DNA from: Brachionus plicatilis
Lineage: Eukaryota > Rotifera > Eurotatoria > Ploima > Brachionidae
Reading direction: 5' to 3'
DNA length: 64,000 nt
NCBI GenBank assembly: GCA_010279815.1
Contig: QEOQ01000303.1
Location: 561,567-625,566 of the forward strand
Shown here: piece after piece, positions 1-9,500 of the stretch
How the letters are laid out: the number at the start of each line of letters is the position of its first letter
How positions within the stretch are numbered: position 1 is the first letter of the stretch
Notes under the pieces: generated by a model
What the model saw: only the letters and a program-made list of their open reading frames with translations
Told to the model about the DNA's origin: nothing
Database searches by the model: none
Program-made: the position numbers and the translations under genes

Positions 1-111
1 TTTCTATTTATTAAATAAAATTTTACCAAAAGTTACTTTTTTTTACTAATTTTTACGTAAATTTTTGTAAAAAATGGTAAAATAAGGTTAAGTAACAAAA
101 GTAACTTTTGA
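1..111 (+). repeat. Left terminal inverted repeat
   Basis: It matches the reverse complement of 2724-2843 closely, apart from small indels in the T runs. It carries an inner ACCAAAAGTTACTTTTTTTTAC block, a TTTTTACGTAAA palindrome and an AAAGTAACTTTTG block. The outermost one or two bases are missing because the window starts inside it. Confidence 0.9.
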
Positions 112-234
112 AAGAAAATTAATAAATTTTAATTTTTCTAATAAACTAGCAGTCCGACCATCTGCCATTTTTGTCTATCACTATATCAACTACCTATAGA
201 ACAAAAAAAAACATATATATAATCTTTTAAAATT

Positions 235-1511
235 TTAAGAATTATTTACTTTTTTTAATTGACTTATGTAATTATTACATTTAGTAATTGTAAAATTTCT
301 TTGAAATTCGAAAATTAAACTTGTTAATTCTTCATCATTTTGAGGATCATTTGCTCTAATGAATCTTTTTAATTCATTCCAAACCATTTCTATCGGGTTT
401 AGATCTGGTGAGTAAGCAGGTGCTTTTACCTTGATATTAAGTAAAAATTTTGCAATTATATCTTATTATTTATTAAACTTTATTTTACCCAGTTAATTTT
501 ATTTGTTTCTAAAAAGGTTGTACATATGTATGACTTGTGTTTAGGATCATTGTCTTGATGAAGTTTGAAATTATCATTTAAATTAGAAGCAACATACGGA
601 AATAAATATTCTGCCAAAATATCTCTATACAAAAATTGATCCATATTTTCTTTAAATACCTTTTTAATTTAGAAATGATATCAAAAAAATTATTTTAAGT
701 AATAAAATATACTGCGAATTCTGTAATTCCTTTACGAGATATCCCACCCCAGATATGAATTTTACTCTTAAACTTAGATGTACATGGTATTGCTTCTGGT
801 TGAGAAGAGAAAAGTCTTAAATGGTATGTAGGCTTATCATAAACAATAATGCTTGTTTCATCTACAAAAACATAATCATCAAAATCACAGTTTTTGTGTC
901 TTAGACACCAAATCAGACGAGCTAACTTATGCAGTTCTGTTAAGTTAGGTGCTTTTCTAAGTCGTCTACAACGAAATCCTCAACGAATTTTATTTTATTT
1001 TATTTAGTTATGAAGGTTTAAAAGAATATGTTACCTAGTTTGAATCTATATTTTCGTATCACACTTGCACTAATTTTTTTACCAAATTCGTTTTCTATTA
1101 TTTTAGAAAGTTTAGTAGATGATTCTAAGCCTTTTTTTTCGATCGTCCGATTCTTATGAGAAAAAAAGATTAATATAAATAATTTCATATTCAAAAAAAT
1201 AATAATTATTACCCTAATATAATCAACTAATTCTTTTGAAATGGACCTTGAATTTTTGGTTTCTACTTTTTTCTTTTTTGAATTGCTTATTAGTTTTTGA
1301 ATATACTTTAGAACATATTAAAAAAAAACAAATCAAAAATTTTTGAATTTTTTACCCCAATGGACGGCAAAATATTTTTTGCATAAGACAAATTCAAAAC
1401 TCTTTTTATTTTTTTTGCATCATATTTTCTTTTCTTGTGTAAGTAAAGTATTTGTTTCAAAAACAATTCTTTTTTTGTTGGTTTAACTTTTTTCAAATTT
1501 AGTCGAGTCAT
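235..1511 (-). CDS. Tc1/mariner DD34E transposase, six exons
   Basis: Cut-and-paste transposase that binds the element's inverted repeats and catalyses excision and TA-targeted insertion. Exons (minus strand): 1511-1356, 1305-1213, 1152-1035, 978-713, 659-489, 429-235. They join in frame to 332 aa, close to the usual ~340 aa for Tc1 transposases. The N-terminal third is basic and helical, consistent with paired-like helix-turn-helix DNA binding. The catalytic residues are all present: first Asp in VFVDET, second in HQDNDPKH, Glu in SPDLNPIEMVW, with exactly 34 residues between the second Asp and the Glu. The GG in IWGGIS is also conserved. Five small introns (about 50-60 bp) in an intact transposase are unusual. 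The ATG at 1511 is the first in the frame and lies 72 bp from the divergent gene. Confidence 0.88.
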
Positions 1512-1583
1512 TTTTTATTCTGAAATGAATAGTTTTTTTTAGCATTTCTTTTTATTTAGATTATTTTGGTGTTCCTATAAAAA
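1512..1583. promoter_or_regulatory. Short divergent promoter between the two transposon genes
   Basis: Only 72 bp separate the two start codons, so both transcription starts must lie here or overlap the opposing gene. It is AT-rich with T runs. No clear TATA box is resolved. The assignment rests on the arrangement alone. Confidence 0.45.
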
Positions 1584-2677
1584 ATGGCTGGGAAAACAAA
1601 AGGAACGAAAGAAAATGAAAAACCAACAAAAAAACAGGCTCGTAAAAAAGAAACTTCGTCTAGTGATTCAGATGACCAAAAACAAAAAACTAAAAAAAAG
1701 GTAAAAAAAGAGGAGTTAGTTGAAATTATTTCTATTGCATACGATATTCCAAATCCTAACCACCCATTTCATCATCTCCATGAAAAAATATCAAGTGTTG
1801 ATATTTCAAAAATAAATGATAAGCTAGATAAAGACGAGGTGAAAAAACTAATTTAAACTTTTTTTTTATTATTCTTGTTTAACTTTTATATTTATTTTTT
1901 TAGTTACTTAAGGATACAAAAATAGAATTTTTGTATAGTGAAGAAAATGAGCATTGTATTGTAAATGCAATCATTACTAATGATACCATTTTCAAAGTGC
2001 CTAAACAAAAAGTATAATTATTTTACCAAGCAACCAAACATGAAACTAATAAAATTTATATTAGGGGACTAAGTTTATCAAAGAAACTAACCATGATACC
2101 AAATCATCTGGTCTGGAACACGCATTAAAAATGGCTAATGAACAATTACTTAAATTAAACGAAAGCCAGACAAAGCTCTTTCAAGAAATTGCAAATATTA
2201 AAGCTCAATTACCAGTAGATAGTCATCAATTAGCCTCAACACAACCAACATCGAGTGGTTTAGGGTCAGGAAATGGAGAAAATCGCAGAAGTGTTGCTAT
2301 TAATGCTGAGAGTGACTCAGATGATTCAGATATTTGTAAAATTTAAATTTGTTAAATTTTAAGTTATAAAAATATTTTAATATTTTTAGTCAAACAAAAG
2401 GATTTTACAAACGCCTTGCGATCTCTTTTAAAAGAGAATTTTCCAAATGATCAAAATGAAACAATGACATTCTATGAAAAAAAAGACCATACAAAACTTC
2501 TTGAAATTAAAAGTATGTAATATAATATTATGCTATTTTTTTTAAACTTTGATTTAAGGAAAATTAAAGAAATATGTACCAAAAGATTCAGCGTTTGATC
2601 TGGCCTGGGATAGAGCGAGAGATAACCTAAAAAACGCAAGGTCAAAGTCAATCAAGCCAAATAAATCAAATGATTAA
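1584..2677 (+). CDS. Transposon accessory protein of unknown function, five exons
   Basis: I do not recognise this family. Exons 1584-1838, 1904-2011, 2065-2335, 2390-2512 and 2559-2677 join in frame (phases 0,0,1,1) to 291 aa. The N-terminus (residues 1-50) is a Lys/Thr/Ser-rich basic region with an SSSDSDD cluster, resembling a nuclear localisation signal plus casein-kinase sites. Residues about 135-170 form a Leu-rich likely coiled coil (MANEQLLKLNESQTKLFQ region). A Ser/Asp stretch follows, and the C-terminus is a charged helical segment ending KSIKPNKSND. There is no DDE triad, zinc finger or membrane segment. Its place inside the inverted repeats, beside the transposase, suggests a role in transposition (DNA binding, transposase partner or regulator), but that is inference from position. 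Splicing is predicted from GT/AG sites and frame. Confidence 0.7.
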
Positions 2678-2723
2678 AATAAGCTATTAATTTATAATAT
2701 TCTTTTTGTCTCGATATTTTTTT

Positions 2724-2843
2724 TCAAAAGTTACTTTTTTTTTTACTTTATTTTACCTTTTTTTACAAAAATTTACGTAAAAATTAGTAAAAAAAAGTAA
2801 AAAAAAGTAACTTTTGGTAAAATTTGATTTAATAAATAGAAAC
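2724..2843 (-). repeat. Right terminal inverted repeat
   Basis: Reverse complement of the left repeat, including the TTTACGTAAAAA palindrome and the AAAGTAACTTTTGGTAAAAT block. It ends GAAAC at 2843 and is followed by TA. Confidence 0.9.
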
Positions 2844-2924
2844 TAATTTTTTCAAAATTTATTAGAAAATAATAAAAAATTCAAAAAATCGGGGTTTTTT
2901 TTGGCATTTTCATTTTTACCTATT

Positions 2925-3065
2925 TTTACGTAAATTTACGTAAATATACGTAAAATTACGTAAAAATACGTAAATTTACTTTTTGTTACAAAGTAATTTT
3001 ACGTAATATTACGTAAATTTACGTAAAATTACGTAAAATTACGTAAATTTACGTAAAATTACCAG
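2925..3065. repeat. 10-bp periodic TACGTA tract
   Basis: ACGTA starts at 2928, 2938, 2948, 2958 and 2968, then at 3001, 3011, 3021, 3031, 3041 and 3051. That is eleven copies at exact 10-bp spacing in two blocks, around a short centre with no copy (2972-3000). Each unit is itself a palindrome (TTTACGTAAA). The same palindrome occurs inside the terminal repeats of the adjacent transposon, so this may be a derived tandem array or the relic of a related element. Confidence 0.8.
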
Positions 3066-4024
3066 AAATCCACTTGTCAAATCGGTACTGTATAAATTAC
3101 ACAAGTTTTTTTGATCTTAAAAGAATTTTATTGCTTCTAAATGAATTTCCTTAAATTATAAATTTAATTTTTTTTTCAGTTTTATAGAAATTTTTTTTTG
3201 TTTAGTCTTTGTAACGAAATATTTGAATAAATAATCAACTTCATTAGAAGTAACCAATTCTCATTTTTTGAACATTTTATGGGTGCCATTTCTTTATCAA
3301 TTTGATAATCTTGATTCGGAAATGCATTTAAGTGGATATCTAAAGAAGTTTATAAACTTGGATATCTTGTTGATCTTCAAATTATTTTTGATAGAATTGC
3401 TGAGCAAAAAAAGTGATATTCTTTTTGGGTCAAATCTGGTAAAATTCTCGTGAAGTAATATTTCAAGCCTAGTTAATTACTAATTATTTTCTCTGATAAA
3501 TATCATGTACATGTTCATTAGCTAAAATTACTTTGTATTGAAGAATTATCAGATTTTTTCATTTAATCATTTCAACTGTTCAGATTCAAAACTGGTACTG
3601 ACAGTTTTTTTGTCATTAACCCTTCAAGTCCAACTAAACTCATAAAACGACATTTTTTTATGGATAATTGCCTTGGGAATCAAAACTTGGGAATATTTTT
3701 TTTTGAATTATCGTGGTAATTCTGATTTTTCTTCTAAATATTTTTAGTTATTTATAGAAAATATTCAATAGTTTATTAATTGTTTGTAAGTAAAAAAAAG
3801 TTTTAATTTGGATTTTTTTTCGATTTTCGAATAATTAAATAAGATAAAGAATTAGAGTGACATCAGCTTTTTTTTTAATTGATATTTTTAATTTGGAATG
3901 ATTTTTAATTTAGTAAAAATTTTTAAATTTATTGATATATTAGAAAACATAAGATTAAGTTTGTATTTTTCAATTAAATGCCAGGTTTAGCGGCAAGCAT
4001 ATTAAAAAATTTTAATTTAAATAT
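3066..4024. other. AT-rich intergenic DNA, nothing recognised
   Basis: No gene-like frame with splice support. A 61-codon open frame near 3268-3453 lacks recognisable domains and looks like chance in AT-rich DNA. Confidence 0.5.
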
Positions 4025-4032
4025 TAAACATT

Positions 4033-4242
4033 GCCAATCTGAAATTTTAGTTCAAAAATTACAGTTCAAAAAGCAAAAACGCTATAATTTTTATTCTAAT
4101 TGTGAAACAATGGTTCTATAATCTAAAAATAGTACAATATTGTACAACCAAATTCAAAGAACCATTTTTTCACAATTCGAATAAAAATTATAGCGTTTTT
4201 ACTTTTTGAACTGTAATTTTTGTGCTAAATTTTCACATTGCC
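4033..4242. mobile_element. Foldback MITE, GGCA-type ends, ~8-bp target duplication
   Basis: Two arms of roughly 80 bp are near-perfect reverse complements: the left arm holds ACAGTTCAAAAAGC and CGCTATAATTTTTATTC, the right arm the inverse. The ends are GCCAATCTGAAA and, inverted, GGCAATGTGAAA. Flanks TAAACATT (4025-4032) and TAAATATT (4243-4250) fit an 8-bp target duplication with one mismatch. It has no coding capacity and is non-autonomous. Confidence 0.75.
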
Positions 4243-4579
4243 TAAATATTAAATATTAAATAATAATTCTTTATTACTAGCAAGTAAAACTTTATTTTAA
4301 AAAACATTTATTTTAGAATAAAACATAAATAAAAAAAAATATTTTTTTAGATACAATTTTATACAATAACAATAAAATAAAATTAAATAAATGGCTATAA
4401 TGACTAGATGAATATTTTGAAAAAATTTCCCTCAGTGTTCATGTTAATCAGCAAATAATTAGATTAAAGTGAAAAAAAACAAACTCATTTATTCTCTAAA
4501 GTACACGGACCTATTTACTCATTTGAAAATATCCAAAAATAATTTAAAATTTTATTTTTCAAAACAAAAACTGTTTTTG

Positions 4580-7500
4580 CTAGACAGAGGATATATTTTG
4601 CATTTGAATTGATTGATTTCTAATATCAACTGAATTAAAGCATAGTGAACTTGGCGAATTCATGTCAAAATATTTTTGTTTATCTAAATTTGGCGATGGC
4701 AATCTATTCAATAATGTATAAGTTGGATTACTCTGATCAGCTAAATTCATATGCATAGAACTGTTCAAGGCTTGATTGTTGTTCACAAGAGCTCCCGATG
4801 GATGAACAGATGCGAAGCCTGTGTTCATTAACTGATTCGACAAATTGGAAAAATAAGTCGAGTTTGGCATCAGCATTGAATCTTGGTCCTCTGAACCACT
4901 ATTCGATATCATGTCTTTGTTAAATTTTAATTAAAAAATTTTAAAAAAGCCTTGCTTTAATTTACCATCAAACGAAAGATTATCTTCATCTTCATCACTA
5001 CTCGCTTCATTGATTCCAAATTTTTTTTTCCCTTTTGCCCTGTTTGATCGGTTAAAGCCCTTGTTTCTAGGCATCATGTTGGAACTTTTGTTTGATAAGC
5101 TATTGAAGCAGTGCGATGAATTGGAAGCAAAAGAGTTGGTCATGGGTGGTGCAGCAGCTGCCCATCTACGGCCGGCATCTTTTTTCAGTCGCTTTTCTTT
5201 AGCACGTCTATTCTGGAACCATACTTGAACAACTCTCATGTCCAAATTGGTCTCAGCCGCCAATTGTTCGCGTATGTGACGCGGCGGCTTCGAACTATTG
5301 TTATAGGCTTGCTTTAGTACATCCAATTGCTTAGCTGAAATGGTAGTTCTGGGCCGCTTGTTGTTGTCGTCATATTCCAACTCTAAGAAACAAATTATTT
5401 GCTTTATTTATTTCAATAAACACTTTAGGGATTTTTTAAATTTTTTTTAATAAATTTATAAAAATGAAGAAAATAAAAAAAGACAAAAAAAGTTTTTCAA
5501 TTGTTTCTAAAATTTAACATTTAAATTTAAATTTTCGAATTGCTGTTCTTTTTCTCTTCTTTGCTCACATATTTTTGTTTTTGTTTTATTCTTTAATCAA
5601 ATCAAGACTCCTAAGTACAAAGTTAAACAAAAATAATTATCGAAAAACTTAAGTGCAATTTTGTATCAAATTTCAAATATTTACAATCAATAATCTAAAT
5701 TTTTTTGACAAATAAAAGAAAATGATATATATTTTATTTATTTTTTTGTTATTTTCTATTAAGAATACTCCATTAATGCTCTTTTATTGTTAAGTGTTAA
5801 TTTCACTAAAACAGGTTCTCGTCAAATAGTAACTCGTTAAAATATTCTCAAAAGGATTTTGAGATAAAACTGCTCAGAAGTGTCGCGGGAATCCAAAAAT
5901 CAATAATAAAATATTTAGCTCAACTGGCTTAGTTACATCATGACTTGGTTTCTTAGGTATAATATTGTGTTGGACTATTATGTTCAATTTTTTTAATCTA
6001 AATATGCTTTTGAAATTACCTTTAGCTTTGGCTGTCTCATAATCTGATTTGCAGATCAATTTTTTGTCATCCATTAGATAGAATTCGTCTCCTGTTTGAA
6101 GCTCATTTTGACACATTTTACACATAAAACATTTAATATGATAAACATTGTTGTGCGCTTTGCGGATAGCTTCGGTGGGAGATATACCATTAGCGCAGCC
6201 ACTGCACTTAGTACCGAATTTCCTTTTAATAAAAATTTTAAAAAAATGCTCAATTTAATCCAAAATAAAATTGATTTAAAAATATTTAGAATAATATTTT
6301 CCATTACTGACACTGAAAAACTAATTGAAATTTGTTTTCAAAAAAATGAACAAAAATTCACAAGTTACTGAAAATATTTTATTTTTTAACGCAGCACTTA
6401 AAGCTCGTCAGCATGATTTAGGTGACTCAATGAAAAAAAAAAATTCTCATTTTTAATTGATTTGGATTTGTATGTTTTGCTCCTGAGACTCAACAAAAAG
6501 TTAAAGTTTTTACCAAATTATTATCAGATAATTGTCAAAAAATTTTAAACACTAAAGCTGAGTGCAACTTGAAGGGACCGATCGTTTAGAATATTTTTTT
6601 TGCCCTTTAAAAGATGATTTATTTTTTAAATAAAGCTCCTTTTACTTTTCGTTGTTAATTAGAAAATTTCAAAAAGCTGTCAAACAAAAGTTTAAAATTC
6701 AAATTGAAAATTTTAAATCCTCATATTTTTGGAACAAATTTTTCAAATAAACAAATCTTTTTGAATTATGAAGCTTTTATATTTTTCCTATAAAAAAGTT
6801 TCTTCTCTGTTAAACAACTATAATTTTTTTTTAATATCCTGGATTAAAAAAACACTTAAATTGCTTGGTGCTTCTGGTGTTAAAACCTCTTTAAAAAAAG
6901 TATTAAAAACACTTTATTAAGAAAATTAAAAACATAACTTCATGTTCTATTTAAAACGTGTCATAGCACAACATTAAGAAACAAGTCTTTTTGGTCAATG
7001 AGCCCACAAAGCTGAATGGTCTGTATGCTAGTCATTCCAGTAGAGGATCAAATGTTCAATACCGACTGATGGAGTTGAAAAATCTCAAAAATGTCTCTGT
7101 AGTACCGAGACTAAAACACTTTTCATTAAAAGAGGGGACCGTTTTCAATTGGGTGATAATTACAGCGTAAAATTATTTATTCATAGTAAATGATACTTCA
7201 AGTTCTAAATTAAATATCATAAAAAAACTTTTTATTCTTAAAAAATTTAGAATTTATTTTTTTTCTTCAGTTAAAAGAAACAACAGAGATAGTTGGTAAC
7301 TTGGAAGCTCTAAATTTTAAAGACTGTTTGTTGAGGCTAAATGATCATTTTGATATTAAATTGAATAATATCAATAAAAAAGAATTAGTTAGGAAAATAA
7401 TTAATCTTTGTCGTTTGATTTCTGAGGATGAACTGAACTCCTCTTTCAATAAAAATATTTTATACAAAGTTCTTGGTGAACAAGTAACTTAAGTTTTCTT

Positions 7501-8447
7501 TCTTTTTTTTAATTTATAATATTTTTTATATATTTTTTTGTTTTAAATCGTCTATGGGACGTAGTTTAATTTTTCAACAAATTAATAATAAATAATTATT
7601 GTTTACTTTAATTTAAACCAATAAAAAAGTGTAAAATTACTTGAAAAAATCTTCGCGACAATAGACCATTCCGTCTCGGATATAGCACTTGTCGGACAGC
7701 TTCAAATCACAGTCTGAACACTTGAGACACTTCATGTGAAAAAAATGCTCTTCGACTTTGAGCACAAATTGTTCCATGATCCCCTCAAAACACGACGCAC
7801 ATTTGGGTATTTTTACTTAAAAAAAAAAAAAAAAGTTAAGTTAGTTGTGCAACAACAAAAACCAATCGAAACAAAAATCTATCAAAACATATAATTTGAT
7901 TGGTTTTTGTTAATTAGTCTAATTAGTATAACAAAATACCATTTTGAATGTGAGAAGACAGCTCGTCTTTTTGGGAGATGGTAACAAAATTTTTCTCAAT
8001 AACACTGCTCGAATTGTTGTCAGTGTGCACATTTTTTGCCATGTCCTGGCCATCTGTTTGATTTTTTGTCGACTTTTTGCTCTTTCTTTTCCTGGCCTTA
8101 TCAAAGTTGTTCGACTCCTCGGAGTCCGACTCTTCGCTCTCACTCTCCTCGTCCTCATCGCTCTCCATTTCGTCATCCGAGTCGCCCAAGTCGTGCTCTA
8201 CATAGTCCTCGTCGTCGTCCATGCTCTGCAACTGAGTCAGATCACAATTGAGCATGTCATTGGACTCGTGTATTACTGGCATGAGCAGACTGGGCGCTTG
8301 GGCCGAGCTGGACGCGTAATTTTGACTCATGCGTATCTGGTTGTAGTTGGCCATTTCGGCATGGTTGCCAAACGAGCTCTGATTCAGGTGCTCGTAGCGA
8401 AACGGCTCCTGTCCACTCTGGCTCATATTGTTAGATCTAACCAGCAT
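4580..8447 (-). CDS. Lhx3/4: LIM-homeodomain transcription factor Lhx3/4 (lim-3)
   Basis: Nuclear transcription factor; in other animals this class specifies motor neurons, interneurons and pituitary cells. Exons (minus strand) 8447-7940, 7815-7641, 6222-6020, 5382-4966 and 4914-4580 join in frame to 545 aa. Residues 1-170 are a low-complexity N-terminus with a strongly acidic Asp/Glu/Ser run. LIM1 (about 175-225) has full C-x2-C-x17-H-x2-C-x2-C-x2-C-x16-C-x2-D spacing. LIM2 (about 233-287) contains [10 protein letters not shown]. The homeodomain (about 303-362) starts KRPRTT and has WFQNRR, then [12 protein letters not shown] directly after it, which separates Lhx3/4 from Lhx1/5. An acceptor just upstream of the ATG at 8447 suggests a separate 5'-UTR exon; an in-frame start at 8585 is possible but less likely. 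A poly(A) signal (AATAAA, minus strand) lies at 4493-4488. Very confident in class. Confidence 0.93.
6979..7492 (+). CDS. Possible small gene nested in the Lhx3/4 intron, partial
   Basis: Two + strand exon-like segments lie inside Lhx3/4 intron 2 (7640-6223). Segment 6979-7152 follows an AG and ends before GTGATA. Segment 7271-7492 follows a strong TTTTTTTTCTTCAG acceptor and ends in TAA. They join in phase 0 to about 131 aa with balanced, protein-like composition (for example [15 protein letters not shown] and [18 protein letters not shown]). No domain is recognised. An open stretch in the same sense at about 6457-6588 ([16 protein letters not shown]) may be an upstream exon, but its splice sites are unclear and stops intervene. 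No initiator exon was found, so it may be the 3' end of a nested gene, a transposon fragment or a pseudogene. Confidence 0.35.
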
Positions 8448-9500
8448 GATTTTTAGATTGTCTAAACTAAAAGATATAAAATTTAATTCGCAGTTGTAAG
8501 AGAGGAAACAAATTTCAACTGCAACGCGTCTTCTGTGTTCATTTCGATATAAAATCGAATTCAATTTTTTCCATTGGTTAATCATAAATTATGTCGCATT
8601 CAAGTCAACTTTTCTAATAAGATTTTAGACAGAAATTTTGAGAGGAACAAGCAAAAAAAAAAAAGAGAAAAAAAAAATGTCAAATTTTATTTCGCTTTCA
8701 TTAATAACTTATTTTGCCACATCTCATGCTCAACTAGAAACAAAAAGCTTATTAGATGATCTAAGGGAATTGATTAGTCGATACACCTTTAGAGTAAGCT
8801 CTATCCGTCAGAAGAAAAATCGAATATTTGCTCTAATGAGAGTCCGCGAGGAATAAACATTTTTTCTTTTTATGTCTTTAATTTACCTGTAAGGCATTTT
8901 GTGTTTGTTACATGTTCACTTACTCAAGGCAGCCAAATAGGCTCACGCAATTTGGCCGCAATTACTCTCTCGCTTTTTTCTTTCTCTCTCTTTCTCATCT
9001 CGTCTCATCTGCGCATTGATCTTCATGAACGATTTTGTCAGTTTAGTTTCTTAGAAATGAAGATTAGTCAAATGTTGATCGTACCTTTTTGCATTTAGTC
9101 TAAAACACGCCATTGAAAAAGTGGAAGATCTCTCTGAGGACTTTTGTTGCATTTAAAAAGCGAGTCCTCTCAGAACACTTGACGGAATAGAAGTATGCGG
9201 AATTAGAATTCTAACTAATTGGCAAAGATTTTGAGCATTGTCAAAATAGTGTGCTTGGTCTTAAGTGATACAAAATCCATTGAGATTTTTCGTTTGAACA
9301 AAAATCGACTTGGCCACAGAGCAGATATGTTTTGTTGTCAAAAGGAAACACTTAACTCCAAAATGCAACTACTTGAATCTAATCAGCTTATGATAAGTCG
9401 ATTGTTGTACAATTGTGTCACCATTCGCCGCACTGCAGTTTTAGTGATCACGAGACCTTTTCTATTTTTTTTTTTTTTACTTGAACTCAACTATAAATAA
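8448..9500 (-). promoter_or_regulatory. Upstream region of Lhx3/4: likely 5'-UTR and promoter
   Basis: This kilobase is less AT-rich than the DNA further out and contains CT-rich runs (8965-9000) and an inverted repeat at 9133-9174. A good acceptor near 8467 (TATATCTTTTAG on the minus strand) implies that a non-coding first exon starts somewhere here. No TATA box or transcription start can be fixed by eye. Confidence 0.4.
9133..9174. promoter_or_regulatory. Hairpin-forming inverted repeat upstream of Lhx3/4
   Basis: TCTGAGGACT pairs with AGTCCTCTCAGA across a roughly 20-nt A/T-rich loop, with one bulged base. If transcribed as 5'-UTR it would fold; as DNA it is a dyad site. Function unknown. 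Confidence 0.4.

Larger units (their letters stand above)
1..2843. mobile_element. Tc1/mariner-type DNA transposon with two divergent genes
   Basis: Long terminal inverted repeats (about 111-120 bp) at 1-111 and 2724-2843 enclose two spliced genes facing away from each other: a DD34E transposase on the minus strand (1511 to 235) and an unrecognised gene on the plus strand (1584 to 2677). The right end reads ...AAATAGAAAC followed by TA at 2844-2845, the usual Tc1/mariner target dinucleotide. The left repeat starts mid-motif at base 1, so the true left end (probably TA then G) lies one or a few bases outside the window. Both frames are open, so the copy looks recent and possibly autonomous. 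The transposase family is certain. A second gene is not part of the standard Tc1/mariner plan. Confidence 0.9.

Noticed and set aside
3268..3453. 61-aa open frame
   Set aside because: Phe/Leu/Ile-rich composition as expected from AT-rich DNA, with no splice context or domain.
4028..4242. Direct repeat ACATTGCC around the first foldback element as an alternative target duplication
   Set aside because: Extending the inverted repeats outward takes in these bases (GCCAAT / GGCAAT ends), leaving TAAACATT / TAAATATT as the better-supported duplication.
6995..7075. tRNA-derived SINE-like stretch (A-box-like TTGGTCAATGAGC, B-box-like ATGTTCAATACC)
   Set aside because: The same bases form an open coding frame flanked by splice-like sites, and no proper cloverleaf can be built. 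The boxes are weak matches.
7944..8456. 170-aa + strand open frame opposite Lhx3/4 exon 1
   Set aside because: Antisense shadow of the true coding exon, whose codon bias and LIM/homeodomain continuation lie on the minus strand.
8677..8856. 57-aa open frame with a signal-peptide-like start (MSNFISLSLITYFATSHA)
   Set aside because: It lies antisense in the Lhx3/4 upstream region behind a poly-A tract, with no splice or homology support. Too short to claim.
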